From Nitratireductor sp. (lineage in GTDB: Bacteria > Pseudomonadota > Alphaproteobacteria > Rhizobiales > Rhizobiaceae), in NCBI GenBank assembly GCA_020637805.1, contig JACKJU010000003.1, forward strand, positions 124,001 to 188,000: a DNA stretch of 64,000 bases, read 5' to 3'. The notes under the pieces were generated by a model. The model worked only from the letters and a program-made list of their open reading frames with translations, did no database searches and was not told the DNA's origin. The number at the start of each line of letters is the position of its first letter. The stretch's first letter is position 1. Made by a program: the position numbers and the translations under genes. Of the stretch, positions 8,972-17,818 are shown one piece after another.

Positions 8972-10104
8972 GCGCCATTCGATTGAAGGGAATGACCTGG
9001 AGCCACCCGCGCGGCTATGACCCGATGATCGCGTGTTCGAAGCTCTGGGCGGATAAGACCGGAGTGGTGATCGACTGGGAGAAGCGCTCCCTTCAGGACT
9101 TCGAATCCTTTCCGGTTGAGGACTTGGCCCGCGCCTACGACATGATCGTCATCGATCACCCCCATGTTGGCGAGATTACCGCGCAGCAGTGCCTGACGCC
9201 GCTGGACATTCCAGGCCGCGAGGCTGTACGCACCGCGCTTGCCGCAGCAAGCGTCGGCAGTTCCTACGAGAGCTACAACTGGGCCGGGCGGCAATGGGCT
9301 TTTCCGATTGACGCGGCAGCGCAGGTACAGGCCTGGCGGCCAGACCTGATAGACGAGGCGCCGAAGCGTTTTGCCGAAGTGATGGCTCTCGCACGTGAAG
9401 GCAGGGTGATGATCCCGATGCGCCCGCCGCATTCCCTGATGACCTTCTTCACGCTTGCGGCTAATCTGGGCACACCCTGCGCGACAGACAAGCCAGGCGA
9501 AATGATCGCCGTGGAAGCAGGCAAGAGGGTCTACGATCTGATATCGGACCTGATGCAATGCGTGCCGCAGGAATGCTGGGAAATGGACCCCATTGCCGTT
9601 TCCGAACGGATGAGCGAGCCGGACAGCCCCATCGCCTGCGCGCCGCTCCTCTATGGTTATGTCAACTACGGTATCGAGGGTTTCAGGCCAAGGCGGCTGG
9701 CTTTCGCGGACATTCCGGCGGCTGGAGACTCAGGCCCGCGCGGTTCGACCCTTGGCGGAACCGGAATTGCGGTGTCCGCATTCACAAAGCACGCTCCAGA
9801 GGCGCTCGACTTCGCCTACTGGATTGCAGGTGCCGATGTTCAGCGTGGGCCGTTCGCTGCGGCTGGCGGGCAACCGGGACATGCAGCCGGCTGGGATGAT
9901 GATGGCGTCAATGCCGCCACGGGAGACTTCTACCGCAATACGCGCCAAACGCTCGAAACTGCCTGGGTGCGGCCGCGCTACAAGGGGTATATGCCGTTTC
10001 AGAATGATGCGTCCGAACGCATCAACAAGGGTCTTCTATCCGGTGAGGACGGCAGAAGCGTGGTCGCGGACCTGAACGCCATGTTCGCGCGCAGTTTCGC
10101 CTGA
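8968..10104 (+). CDS. Solute-binding-protein-like protein without signal peptide
   Basis: This 378-residue protein resembles extracellular sugar-binding proteins (SBP family 1): it starts with a mixed alpha/beta segment (LKGMTWSHPRGYDP), has YDMIVIDHPHVGEI near residue 53 and a C-terminal GGTGIAVSAFTKHAPEAL segment of the kind that closes such proteins. The N-terminus (MSAIRLKGMTW) is neither hydrophobic nor positively charged, so no secretion signal is visible and a cytoplasmic location is likely. The GTG start overlaps the CoA-transferase stop and has GGGAG upstream, which argues against a mis-called start. No permease gene is adjacent. Tight coupling to CaiB suggests an intracellular role with the same ligand, such as a sensor, carrier or enzyme subunit; this is inference. 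Confidence 0.7.
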   Translation: MSAIRLKGMTWSHPRGYDPMIACSKLWADKTGVVIDWEKRSLQDFESFPVEDLARAYDMIVIDHPHVGEITAQQCLTPLDIPGREAVRTALAAASVGSSYESYNWAGRQWAFPIDAAAQVQAWRPDLIDEAPKRFAEVMALAREGRVMIPMRPPHSLMTFFTLAANLGTPCATDKPGEMIAVEAGKRVYDLISDLMQCVPQECWEMDPIAVSERMSEPDSPIACAPLLYGYVNYGIEGFRPRRLAFADIPAAGDSGPRGSTLGGTGIAVSAFTKHAPEALDFAYWIAGADVQRGPFAAAGGQPGHAAGWDDDGVNAATGDFYRNTRQTLETAWVRPRYKGYMPFQNDASERINKGLLSGEDGRSVVADLNAMFARSFA

Positions 10105-10109
10105 CCCGA

Positions 10110-10946
10110 TCAGATATCCCAAATCCGGCGAGCGTTGTCATGCAACAGCTTGCGGCGCTCTTCGGGCGTCGCCCCTTCGAGGATTGCATGCGTGGCCGCG
10201 ACCCATGCCAGCAAGCCGCCACCCGGAACGCATACCGGCCAGTCACTGCCCCAGACCACGCGATCCCAGCCAAACACCTCTATCGTGTGCTCGACCCAGG
10301 GGCGTAGTGTCTCGGCAACCCATGTTTCGGCGTCGGCATAGGCCACCACGCCGGAAACCTTGGCAATCACGTTTGGCCGGCGGGCGATCTCTTTCATGCT
10401 GCCGGCCCAGGGTTCGCGCGCTTCGCCCTTGATGTCGGGAACGCCGCAGTGATCGAGAATGAACGTGACGTCTGGCGCCAGATCTACAAGTTCGGTGGCC
10501 TTGTCGAGTTGCCTTGCAAGCACGCAAAGGTCGAAGGTCAACCCGGTGCCGCCCAGCCGCCGGAGATTTTCGCGAAAGAGCGGGTGCTCGGAAACGTCGT
10601 CCGGCACGACGTGCAGCACCCGGCGAAAGCCCTTGACCAGCCTGTTTTCCCTGACGCTTTCCAGGTATTTGGCGAAACCTTCTTCCTCGGGGCGGCAGGC
10701 CGCGATTGCCCCGGCGATCAGGCTTTCCGGGCGGGCAGCGAGCGCTGCAACATACTCCGTCTCGTCGGCGATCCTTTGCGGAGCGACGTCGACTTCCATG
10801 TGCAGCGTTTTGACTATGCCGGCCCGCCTGGCCTCCCGCTCATACGCGCTGTAATGCCAGTCGCGATTAAGATCTGCCGTGCCTGAAAGCCAGGGATAGT
10901 CGAGCGCAGTCCGGTCAACGACGTGCAGATGCGTATCGACGATCAT
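10110..10946 (-). CDS. Amidohydrolase 2 family lactonase (COG3618-like)
   Basis: This 278-residue TIM-barrel hydrolase of the amidohydrolase family 2 has an N-terminal metal motif DTHLHVVD (residues 4-11), HCGVPD in the middle and WGSDWPVC with the metal-binding Asp near the C-terminus. Characterised members hydrolyse sugar lactones such as L-fucono- or L-rhamnono-lactone, giving the acid for a dehydratase. ATG 10946 is chosen because AAGGAGAA stands 7 bases upstream; a longer frame starting at 11051 would run into iclR and lacks domain homology. It lies 44 bases after iclR on the minus strand, probably as one transcript. Lactonase plus enolase-type dehydratase and mutarotase points to non-phosphorylated deoxysugar or sugar oxidation. 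Confidence 0.82.
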   Translation of the reverse strand: MIVDTHLHVVDRTALDYPWLSGTADLNRDWHYSAYEREARRAGIVKTLHMEVDVAPQRIADETEYVAALAARPESLIAGAIAACRPEEEGFAKYLESVRENRLVKGFRRVLHVVPDDVSEHPLFRENLRRLGGTGLTFDLCVLARQLDKATELVDLAPDVTFILDHCGVPDIKGEAREPWAGSMKEIARRPNVIAKVSGVVAYADAETWVAETLRPWVEHTIEVFGWDRVVWGSDWPVCVPGGGLLAWVAATHAILEGATPEERRKLLHDNARRIWDI

Positions 10947-10990
10947 GACGGGTTCTCCTTGGGGGCGGGCAGTTTCTCTCGAATTGAAGT

Positions 10991-11785
10991 TCAGAAGGCT
11001 TCGCCGGTTCGTGTGCCGACCAGTTCCGAAAGACGGGTAGCGGTGCGGCAAAGCGTTTCCAGTGTCTGCTCCATGTCCGGCGCCTGCTCGGCATCGACGA
11101 GCGGAATGTAGGGGATGGTCAGGGCAGCGATGGCGCGCCCATCGGGGGCAAGTACCGGGGCGGACAGGTTGTGAAGACCTGCGGTCTGCGCGCTCGGCAT
11201 CCGCTCGTAGCCTTGTTCGCGAACCTGGTCGAGCCGTTCGAGAAACGCGCTCGGCAGGCTGGCCTCCTCGCTACTTCCCGAATACTCCTTGATCATCATC
11301 TGCCGTTCCTGATCTGGACGGAACGCCAGCAGCACATGTCCCGAACCCGTGTCGTAAAGGCTTACGCGCGATCCGACCCTGATCGAGATACCCCAATAAC
11401 CCGGTGCTTCCTGCTGCGCCACAACGACGACCGCCCCCCGGTCGAAAACCGCAAGCTGGTTTGCCTGCCGCGTTTCCTCGGCAAGTTCGCGCATGAACGG
11501 TGTGGAAAAGGAGACCAGCCTGCGTACAGGCGCATGGGACTGGGCAAGGCCGAACAGCTTGAGGGTCAACGCATAGCGGTCGCCATCCATTTTGGCCACA
11601 TAGCCACGGCGCACAAGGCGGTCGAGCATGCGGTAGAACTGGTTCGGGCTGCGATCCAGATGCTTGGCCATCTCGGCCTGCGTCAAGCCGCCGTCGATCC
11701 CGGCCAGCAGTTCCAGAATATCCAGGCCCTTGTCCAGCGCCGGTGCACGGTAGCGGTCTTCTTCCTGGTCCACGATTTTCTCCAT
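10991..11785 (-). CDS. IclR family transcriptional regulator
   Basis: This 264-residue protein has an N-terminal winged helix (residues about 14-75, with LTQAEMAKHLDRSPNQFYRMLDRL split over helices 2-3) and a C-terminal IclR effector domain (about 90-255, with SGHVLLAF and TAGLHNLSAPVL). IclR proteins bind small acids and repress or activate nearby catabolic genes. It is transcribed away from the enolase gene, and a TGAATA/TATTCA palindrome covers its own start codon, which suggests autorepression. No Shine-Dalgarno is seen before ATG 11785, so translation may be leaderless or start a little further in. It likely controls the whole 1-13.9 kb cluster. Confidence 0.9.
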   Translation of the reverse strand: MEKIVDQEEDRYRAPALDKGLDILELLAGIDGGLTQAEMAKHLDRSPNQFYRMLDRLVRRGYVAKMDGDRYALTLKLFGLAQSHAPVRRLVSFSTPFMRELAEETRQANQLAVFDRGAVVVVAQQEAPGYWGISIRVGSRVSLYDTGSGHVLLAFRPDQERQMMIKEYSGSSEEASLPSAFLERLDQVREQGYERMPSAQTAGLHNLSAPVLAPDGRAIAALTIPYIPLVDAEQAPDMEQTLETLCRTATRLSELVGTRTGEAF

Positions 11786-11800
11786 GAATAATGATATTCA
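11785..11800. promoter_or_regulatory. Palindromic operator candidate (IclR site 2)
   Basis: TGAATA-ATGA-TATTCA overlaps the iclR start codon. The arms are identical to site 1 at 7708-7722 and the repeat is extended by TATA on the right. Position over the start fits autoregulation of iclR. Confidence 0.55.
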
Positions 11801-11888
11801 TATACGCATGGAGTGGCTGCGGTGCAATTTCTACAAACGCGAAACATGAATTGCGGCCTTGACCGTCGATTTGCGGACTGTTTGTATA

Positions 11889-11900
11889 TGAATGAAATTC
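11889..11900. promoter_or_regulatory. Partial operator candidate (IclR site 3)
   Basis: TGAAT-GAA-ATTC, preceded by TATA as in site 2 read on the minus strand, lies about 60 bases before the enolase gene start. It is a shorter version of the same palindrome and could be the enolase-side half of a divergent control region. Confidence 0.4.
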
Positions 11901-11961
11901 TCACTGGTGAGGATTCCATGCCTGCGCGACGCCTGTTCGGCACGCGGGCGGAGGAGGGGCC

Positions 11962-13083
11962 ATGGCACGCATTGAAAAAGTTGAACTGAGGATGGTGAAC
12001 CTCGTTCCCAAGGTTGTCCGCACGGATGCCATCCAGAGTTTTGTCAGCCAGGAAACGCCCATCGTCACGATAACGGATTCCGATGGCGCCCAGGGCACCG
12101 GCTACAGCTACACCATTGGTACCGGCGGTTCATCGGTCATGCGGCTGCTGGCGGATCATCTTGCGCCGCGTCTCATCGGGCGCGACGCCGACAGGATCGA
12201 GGCAATCTGGCATGAACTCGAATTTGCCACGCACGCCACCACCATTGGCGCAATAACCTCTATTGCGCTTGCCGCTGTCGATACCGCGCTCTGGGACCTC
12301 CGTGCCCGCAAGCAGGACTTGCCGCTCTGGAAACTTGCCGGTGGCGCAAGGGATCGTTGCCCGCTCTACACTACCGAGGGCGGCTGGCTGCACATCGAGA
12401 CCGAAGCCCTCGTTGAGGATGCGCTTGAAGCAAAGTCGAAAGGCTTTTCCGGTTCGAAGGTCAAGATCGGCAAGCCGCATGGATCGGAGGATTACAAGCG
12501 CCTGGCGGCAGTGCGGGAGGCTGTTGGCGACGACTACGAAATCATGACGGACTGCAATCAGGGCTTTGCCGTCGATGAGGCCATCCGCCGTGCTGCCAGG
12601 TTGCGCGAACTCGATCTTGCTTGGATTGAGGAACCATTGCCCGCCGACGATATCGACGGCCATGTGCGCCTGTCCAACTCGACGGCGACGCCCATCGCCA
12701 TTGGCGAGTCGCTCTACTCGATCCGTCATTTCCGCGAATACATGCAGAAGGGAGCCTGTTCCATCGTCCAGGTGGATGTGGGCCGGATTGGCGGCATCAC
12801 GCCGTGGCTGAAGGTGGCCCATGCAGCCGAGGCCTTCGACATTCCGGTCTGCCCTCATTTCCTGATGGAACTGCATGTCAGCCTGACCTGCGCCGTCCAG
12901 AACGGCAAGTATGTCGAATACATTCCGCAATTGGACGACCTGACATCGACCGGAATGGTCGTGGAAAACGGACATGCGCTGGCACCATCTGCCCCCGGCA
13001 TCGGTATAGATTGGGACTGGGATGCGGTGCGCGCAAAAAGCATCGACGAGTTCACGACGTCGATTACCGCAAGTGAGAACTGA
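11962..13083 (+). CDS. Mandelate racemase/muconate lactonizing enzyme family dehydratase
   Basis: This 373-residue enolase-superfamily enzyme has all residues of the mandelate racemase subgroup: the KxK pair K166/K168 (SKVKIGK), metal ligands D197 (TDCNQG), E223 or E224 (WIEEP) and E249 (AIGES), and the D272/H299 dyad (VDVGRIGG, CPHF). Known members dehydrate acid sugars such as fuconate, rhamnonate or galactarate after proton abstraction next to the carboxylate. It begins a plus-strand operon with the mutarotase and MaoC genes, 3 and 65 bases apart, and is divergent from iclR. The substrate cannot be fixed from these residues. Confidence 0.9.
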   Translation: MARIEKVELRMVNLVPKVVRTDAIQSFVSQETPIVTITDSDGAQGTGYSYTIGTGGSSVMRLLADHLAPRLIGRDADRIEAIWHELEFATHATTIGAITSIALAAVDTALWDLRARKQDLPLWKLAGGARDRCPLYTTEGGWLHIETEALVEDALEAKSKGFSGSKVKIGKPHGSEDYKRLAAVREAVGDDYEIMTDCNQGFAVDEAIRRAARLRELDLAWIEEPLPADDIDGHVRLSNSTATPIAIGESLYSIRHFREYMQKGACSIVQVDVGRIGGITPWLKVAHAAEAFDIPVCPHFLMELHVSLTCAVQNGKYVEYIPQLDDLTSTGMVVENGHALAPSAPGIGIDWDWDAVRAKSIDEFTTSITASEN

Positions 13084-13085
13084 TC

Positions 13086-13415
13086 ATGCAGCGGATGGGA
13101 ATGGTCATCGGCCTGAATGCCGGGAAGGTTGAAGAATACAAGCGTCTGCACGCCGCCGCTTGGCCCGAGGTTCTCGACATGATCTCCAGATGCAACATCC
13201 GAAACTATTCCATCTTCCTCAAGGAGCCGGAAAACCTGCTCTTCGGCTATTGGGAGTACCACGGCACCGATTTCGAGGCCGACATGGAAATGATGGCCGC
13301 CGATCCGAAGACGCGCGAATGGTGGGAATACTGTGGGCCGTGCCAGGAACCGTTCAAGACGCGCAAGGACGGTGAATGGTGGGCGATGATGGAGGAGGTG
13401 TTCCATCACGACTGA
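13086..13415 (+). CDS. L-rhamnose mutarotase-like protein
   Basis: This 109-residue protein fits the RhaM family, small ferredoxin-like dimers that interconvert anomers of L-rhamnose. The catalytic pattern is present: Y18 and H22 in YKRLHAAAWPEV, followed by NYSIF, a WEYH segment and the WW pair of REWWEYC. The gene starts 3 bases after the enolase gene and so is surely co-transcribed. In this context it probably presents the right anomer of a sugar to an early oxidising step. Homologues in L-fucose, rhamnose and other sugar clusters are similar, so the sugar itself remains open. Confidence 0.85.
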   Translation: MQRMGMVIGLNAGKVEEYKRLHAAAWPEVLDMISRCNIRNYSIFLKEPENLLFGYWEYHGTDFEADMEMMAADPKTREWWEYCGPCQEPFKTRKDGEWWAMMEEVFHHD

Positions 13416-13480
13416 TCCACTCCCCGCAGCAGGTAGGACCCGCACATCGCATTTCCTGCAATCCGCACAAAGGAACTGAC

Positions 13481-13933
13481 ATGGAGCAGACACTCTATTT
13501 CGAGGACTATGAACTGGGCCACCAGCGCATGACCCATGGCCGCACCATCACCGAAACCGATTTCGTTGTACACGCAGGTCACACCGGCGATTTCTTCCCG
13601 CATCACATGGATGCGGAGTTCATGAAGACGCAGGAATTCGGGCAGCGCATCGCCCACGGCACGATGGTGTTTGCGATCGGGGTGGGATTGACGGCCAGTG
13701 TCATCAATCCGGTGTCATTTTCATACGGCTATGACCGACTTCGTTTTGTCAGGCCGGTATTCATCGGCGATACGATCCGCACCCGCGTGACGATTGCCGC
13801 AAAGGAGGACGATCCAAAGCGTCCCGGATCAGGTCGCGTTGTCGAGCGTACCGAAGTACTCAACCAGCGCGACGAGGTCGTCCTGGTAGCCGATCACATT
13901 CACATGGTGGAGCGCAGGAACATTTCCGTCTGA
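13481..13933 (+). CDS. MaoC family hydratase/dehydratase
   Basis: This 150-residue hot-dog-fold protein of the MaoC-like (R)-specific hydratase family has the central HHMDAEFMKTQEFGQRIAHG motif, with the Asp-x-x-x-x-x-x-His type catalytic arrangement, and the VSFSYGYDRLRFVRPVFIGD stretch following the hot-dog helix. Such enzymes add or remove water on enoyl-CoA esters. AAAGGAAC precedes ATG 13481. It ends the enolase operon and, with the CaiB transferase, implies a CoA-ester step in an otherwise sugar-acid pathway. About 140 bases of promoter sequence follow before preT. Confidence 0.85.
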   Translation: MEQTLYFEDYELGHQRMTHGRTITETDFVVHAGHTGDFFPHHMDAEFMKTQEFGQRIAHGTMVFAIGVGLTASVINPVSFSYGYDRLRFVRPVFIGDTIRTRVTIAAKEDDPKRPGSGRVVERTEVLNQRDEVVLVADHIHMVERRNISV

Positions 13934-13989
13934 ATCGGGTGCCAGGGGCTGTTCCGCCCGCAAGGCTAGGCTGCATCCCGGTTCAAAAT

Positions 13990-14005
13990 TTTACCAGTTG
14001 ATAAA
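13990..14005. promoter_or_regulatory. RutR-box-like operator upstream of preT
   Basis: TTTACCA-GT-TGATAAA matches 11 of the 14 defined positions of the E. coli RutR consensus TTGACCA-NN-TGGTCAA. It lies 65 bases before preT. A better copy lies by the TetR gene at 18535-18550, so the RutR-like regulator probably controls both ends of the block. Confidence 0.5.
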
Positions 14006-14070
14006 AAAAATTCCTCTGGCATACTCGACCCGTTGTTTCGTTACATTGGCGCGGGCCGGGGAGGCTATGA

Positions 14071-15414
14071 ATGCAATCAAAGCAACTTGCAGACGGGATA
14101 GCAGCGGGCAGATTGCCCAAGGGCAGGATTGCCGAAAACTTTGCTGACCTTCATCCCCCGCTTGCCGGGCATGAGGCGGCGGTGGCGGCCGACAGGTGCT
14201 ACTTCTGCTATGACGCACCCTGCATGACGGCTTGCCCGACATCCATCGACATCCCGCTTTTCATTCGCCAGATTGCCACCGGCAACGTGAACGGCGCTGC
14301 AAAAACCATTTTCGACCAGAACATTCTGGGTGGCATGTGCGCCCGCGTCTGCCCCACTGAGACATTGTGCGAGGAAGCCTGCGTGCGCGAGACGGCGGAA
14401 GGCAAGCCCGTCGAGATCGGACTTCTTCAGCGTCATGCGACCGACAGCCTGATGGCGAAGAACAAGCACCCCTACAAGCGCGCGAAATCCACCGGCAAGC
14501 ATGTGGCGGTGGTCGGCGCCGGGCCCGCAGGACTGGCCTGCGCACACCGGCTGGCGATGCATGGCCACCAGGTTACGATCTTCGAATCCCGCAAGAAGCC
14601 AGGCGGCCTGAACGAGTTCGGCATTGCCGCCTACAAGTCGACGGATGATTTTGCCCAGGCCGAGGTAGACTTCGTCCTTGGCATTGGCGGCATCGACATC
14701 AAATACGGCAAACCCCTGGGCGATACGGTCACGCTTGACGGCCTGCGCAGCGAATATGACGCCGTGTTCCTCGGCATGGGCCTTTCAGGTGTCAATGCGC
14801 TCGGTCTGAAAGGAAAGGACCCGCAGGGCGTCGAAAACGCCGTCGACTTCATCGCCAGGCTGCGTCAGGCGAAGGACAAGTCGAAACTGGCCGTCGGCAG
14901 GCGCGTTGTCGTGATAGGCGGCGGCATGACCGCTATCGACTGCGCGATACAGGCAAAGCTGCTCGGAGCCGAGGAGGTGACGATCTGCTACCGGCGTGGC
15001 CAGGAAAACATGAACGCCTCGGAATTCGAGCAGGATCTTGCCGCTTCGGCGGGTGTCTCCCTCCGGCATTGGCTGAAGCCGGTGAAGCTCAAGGCCAAGG
15101 GTGGCGTTCTCACCGCGGTTGAGCTTGAATACACCGAACTGAAAAAGGGCAAGCTCGAAGGTACTGGTGAGACGGTCACCATCCAGGCCGACCAGCTTTT
15201 CAGGGCAATTGGCCAGACGCTTGGCGAGGACGATCTCGGCGGTGCAGTGGAACTGAAGAAGGGCCGCATCCGAACGAAGGCCGATGGCCGCACGTCGCTA
15301 AAGGATGTGTGGGCAGGAGGCGACTGCACCGATCAGGGCGAGGATCTGACCGTCACCGCCGTCGCGCAGGGCCGCGATGCCGCCGAAAGCATTCACAAGA
15401 CATTGATGGGCTGA
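14071..15414 (+). CDS. preT: NAD-dependent dihydropyrimidine dehydrogenase subunit PreT
   Basis: This 447-residue protein works with PreA to reduce uracil and thymine to dihydropyrimidines with NADH. The N-terminal Fe-S region has cysteine clusters CYFCYDAPCMTACP (residues 46-59) and GGMCARVCPTETLCEEAC (about 89-106). An FAD-binding Rossmann motif VVGAGPAGLACA follows near residue 148 and an NAD-binding VVIGGGMTAIDCA near 284. GGGGAGG lies upstream of ATG 14071 and preA follows after 12 bases. It is a classic head of a reductive pyrimidine degradation operon. Confidence 0.95.
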   Translation: MQSKQLADGIAAGRLPKGRIAENFADLHPPLAGHEAAVAADRCYFCYDAPCMTACPTSIDIPLFIRQIATGNVNGAAKTIFDQNILGGMCARVCPTETLCEEACVRETAEGKPVEIGLLQRHATDSLMAKNKHPYKRAKSTGKHVAVVGAGPAGLACAHRLAMHGHQVTIFESRKKPGGLNEFGIAAYKSTDDFAQAEVDFVLGIGGIDIKYGKPLGDTVTLDGLRSEYDAVFLGMGLSGVNALGLKGKDPQGVENAVDFIARLRQAKDKSKLAVGRRVVVIGGGMTAIDCAIQAKLLGAEEVTICYRRGQENMNASEFEQDLAASAGVSLRHWLKPVKLKAKGGVLTAVELEYTELKKGKLEGTGETVTIQADQLFRAIGQTLGEDDLGGAVELKKGRIRTKADGRTSLKDVWAGGDCTDQGEDLTVTAVAQGRDAAESIHKTLMG

Positions 15415-15426
15415 GGGAGACTGGAC

Positions 15427-16740
15427 ATGGCAGACATTTCCAACAATTTCGTCGGCATCAAGTCGCCCAATCCCTTCTGGCTTGCATCGGCCCCGCCGAC
15501 CGACAAGGCCTATAATGTCGAGCGCGCCTTCAAGGCGGGCTGGGGCGGCGTTGTCTGGAAGACGCTTGGCGAGGAAGGCCCGCCGGTCGTCAATGTCAAC
15601 GGTCCGCGCTACGGTGCGATCTGGGGCGCTGACCGCAGGCTGCTCGGCCTCAACAACATCGAACTGATCACCGACCGCGATCTCTACGTGAACCTTCGCG
15701 AAATCAAGCAGGTCAAGAAGAACTGGCCCGACCGTGCGGTGGTCGTTTCGATCATGGTGCCCTGCGAGGAAGCCGCCTGGAAGGCGATCCTTCCGCTGGT
15801 CGAGGAAACGGAAGCAGACGGCATCGAACTCAATTTCGGCTGCCCGCACGGCATGAGCGAGCGCGGCATGGGTGCGGCAGTCGGCCAGGTGCCGGAATAT
15901 ATCGAGATGGTGGCCCGCTGGTGCAAGGCGAACACCCGCATGCCGGTCATCGTCAAGCTGACGCCGAACATCACCGATATCCGCTATCCGGCCCGTGCGG
16001 CCAAGGCGGGCGGTGCCGACGCCGTATCATTGATCAACACGATCTCGTCGATCACCTCGGTCAATCTCGACACTTTCTCGCCCGAACCCTCGATTGACGG
16101 CAAGGGTTCCCATGGCGGCTATTGCGGCCCGGCGGTCAAGCCGATCGCGCTCAACATGGTTGCCGAAATCGCCCGTGACGCAGAAACCGCAGGCCTGCCG
16201 ATTTCCGGCATCGGAGGGATAACCACCTGGCGTGATGCCGCGGAGTTCATGGCACTTGGCGCGGGCAATGTTCAGGTCTGCACTGCGGCGATGACCTATG
16301 GTTTCAAGATCGTCGAGGAGATGATTGCGGGCCTGTCCAACTGGATGGACGTCAAGGGCCACAAGTCACTGGACGACGTCATTGGCCGGGCAACGCCCAA
16401 CGTCACCGATTGGCAGTACCTCAACCTCAACTACGTAACCAAGGCGAGTATCGACCAGGATAGCTGCATCAAGTGCGGCCGCTGCCACATTGCCTGTGAG
16501 GATACCTCCCACCAAGCGATCACCAGCATGGTCGACGGTCAGCGCCATTTCGAGGTGATCGAGGAAGAGTGTGTTGGCTGCAATCTGTGCGTCAATGTTT
16601 GTCCGGTGGAGAACTGCATCACCATGGTGCCGCTCAAAGCGGGCACCAAGGACAAGCGGACCGGCAAGAAGGTCGCCAAGGAATACGCGAACTGGACGAC
16701 CCATCCGAACAATCCCTCCGCGCGCGATGCCGCGGAGTGA
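15427..16740 (+). CDS. preA: NAD-dependent dihydropyrimidine dehydrogenase subunit PreA
   Basis: This 437-residue protein is the FMN-dependent catalytic half of the dihydropyrimidine dehydrogenase. Residues 1-310 form a dihydroorotate-dehydrogenase-like barrel (for example ELNFGCPHGM, GIGGITTWRDA), and the C-terminal part (about 335-405) holds two 4Fe-4S motifs, CIKCGRCHIAC and CVGCNLCVNVCP. The start has GGGAGA nearby. It is co-transcribed with preT and upstream of a transporter and the RutR-like regulator. Confidence 0.95.
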   Translation: MADISNNFVGIKSPNPFWLASAPPTDKAYNVERAFKAGWGGVVWKTLGEEGPPVVNVNGPRYGAIWGADRRLLGLNNIELITDRDLYVNLREIKQVKKNWPDRAVVVSIMVPCEEAAWKAILPLVEETEADGIELNFGCPHGMSERGMGAAVGQVPEYIEMVARWCKANTRMPVIVKLTPNITDIRYPARAAKAGGADAVSLINTISSITSVNLDTFSPEPSIDGKGSHGGYCGPAVKPIALNMVAEIARDAETAGLPISGIGGITTWRDAAEFMALGAGNVQVCTAAMTYGFKIVEEMIAGLSNWMDVKGHKSLDDVIGRATPNVTDWQYLNLNYVTKASIDQDSCIKCGRCHIACEDTSHQAITSMVDGQRHFEVIEEECVGCNLCVNVCPVENCITMVPLKAGTKDKRTGKKVAKEYANWTTHPNNPSARDAAE

Positions 16741-16824
16741 GTATGGCGGCTCCTCCCTGGGCAGGCGGTCTGCGTCGTTTCCTGAAAAGGAATTGATGGC
16801 CGTCTGCCCCTCGGAGCGCTATGA

Positions 16825-17808
16825 ATGCCTGATGGTGTTTCAAAGGGGGCTGTCTTGAGTCGTTCGGACGCGCCGGCGCGAAAAAAAGCCGGCGCCCACA
16901 ATCTGCATGCAACCGGGAGTGAGAAGCTGCTGGCCCATTTGGCCATGCTGTGCTTTGCCGCGATCATTGCGGGCTCGTTTTCGATTGGCGGCCTGGTGGC
17001 CCCGTATCTTGATCCCAGAGCGCTCAACGGTGCCCGGTTCATTCTGGGTGTTGCCGTCATGTCGGGCGTCGTGTTTGCCACCTATGGCCGGATCCCGCGT
17101 CCGCCGGGCGGTTTGCGCGGCAGCTGGCGCTACGCCTTGATGGGCGGATTGATGGCCACCTATTTCGTGCTCATGTTCGCGGCATTGCAGATCGCCAAGC
17201 CGGTATCCACTGGCGCGATGTTCACCCTGATACCGCTGATGAGTGCCGGGTTCGGCTGGCTTTTCCTGCGCCAGACCACGCGAGCCATCGTGCTTGTGTC
17301 GCTGCTCGTTGCAGCTGCGGGTTCGCTATGGGTTATTTTCCACGGCGATCTCGATGCCCTTCTGGGTTTCAGGATCGGCAAGGGTGAGGCAATCTTCTTC
17401 TTCGGCTGCATTGCCCATGCAGCCTATGCCCCACTGGTCCGCAAGATGAACCGTGGCGAACCGGTGCTGGTCTTTGCCTTTTTCAACCTGGTCGGCATCA
17501 TGGTCTGGATCGTGATGAGTGGCATCCGGGAGATTTTTGCCACGGATTGGGCAACACTCCCCGGCATGGTCTATCTCGGGATTGTCTACCTGTCGCTCAT
17601 GGCGACGGTACTGACCTTCATCTTGCTCAACTTCGCCTCCATGCGCCTGCCTGCCTCCAAGGTGTTGAGCTACGGCTATCTTACTCCCGTTTTCATCATT
17701 CTCTACGAGGGGATGATTGGCCATGGCTGGGAAACCCTTTCCGTCATGGCGGGCGCATTGGTCACTGCCGCGGCGCTGCTGATCATGGCACTGGCACCCG
17801 ACGCTTGA
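16825..17808 (+). CDS. EamA/DMT family transporter
   Basis: This 327-residue inner-membrane protein has about ten transmembrane spans and the two-fold EamA repeat typical of drug/metabolite transporters (first half ends near residue 180). DMT proteins carry amino acids, nucleobases or other metabolites, often outward. It follows preA by 84 bases and converges on the RutR-like regulator gene. ATG 16825 has GGAG 9 bases upstream; TTG 16855 has AGGGGG 5 bases upstream and would remove 10 residues, so the start is uncertain. A role in uptake or export of pyrimidine breakdown products is inferred from location only. Confidence 0.82.
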   Translation: MPDGVSKGAVLSRSDAPARKKAGAHNLHATGSEKLLAHLAMLCFAAIIAGSFSIGGLVAPYLDPRALNGARFILGVAVMSGVVFATYGRIPRPPGGLRGSWRYALMGGLMATYFVLMFAALQIAKPVSTGAMFTLIPLMSAGFGWLFLRQTTRAIVLVSLLVAAAGSLWVIFHGDLDALLGFRIGKGEAIFFFGCIAHAAYAPLVRKMNRGEPVLVFAFFNLVGIMVWIVMSGIREIFATDWATLPGMVYLGIVYLSLMATVLTFILLNFASMRLPASKVLSYGYLTPVFIILYEGMIGHGWETLSVMAGALVTAAALLIMALAPDA

Positions 17809-17818
17809 ACCAGCCCTC

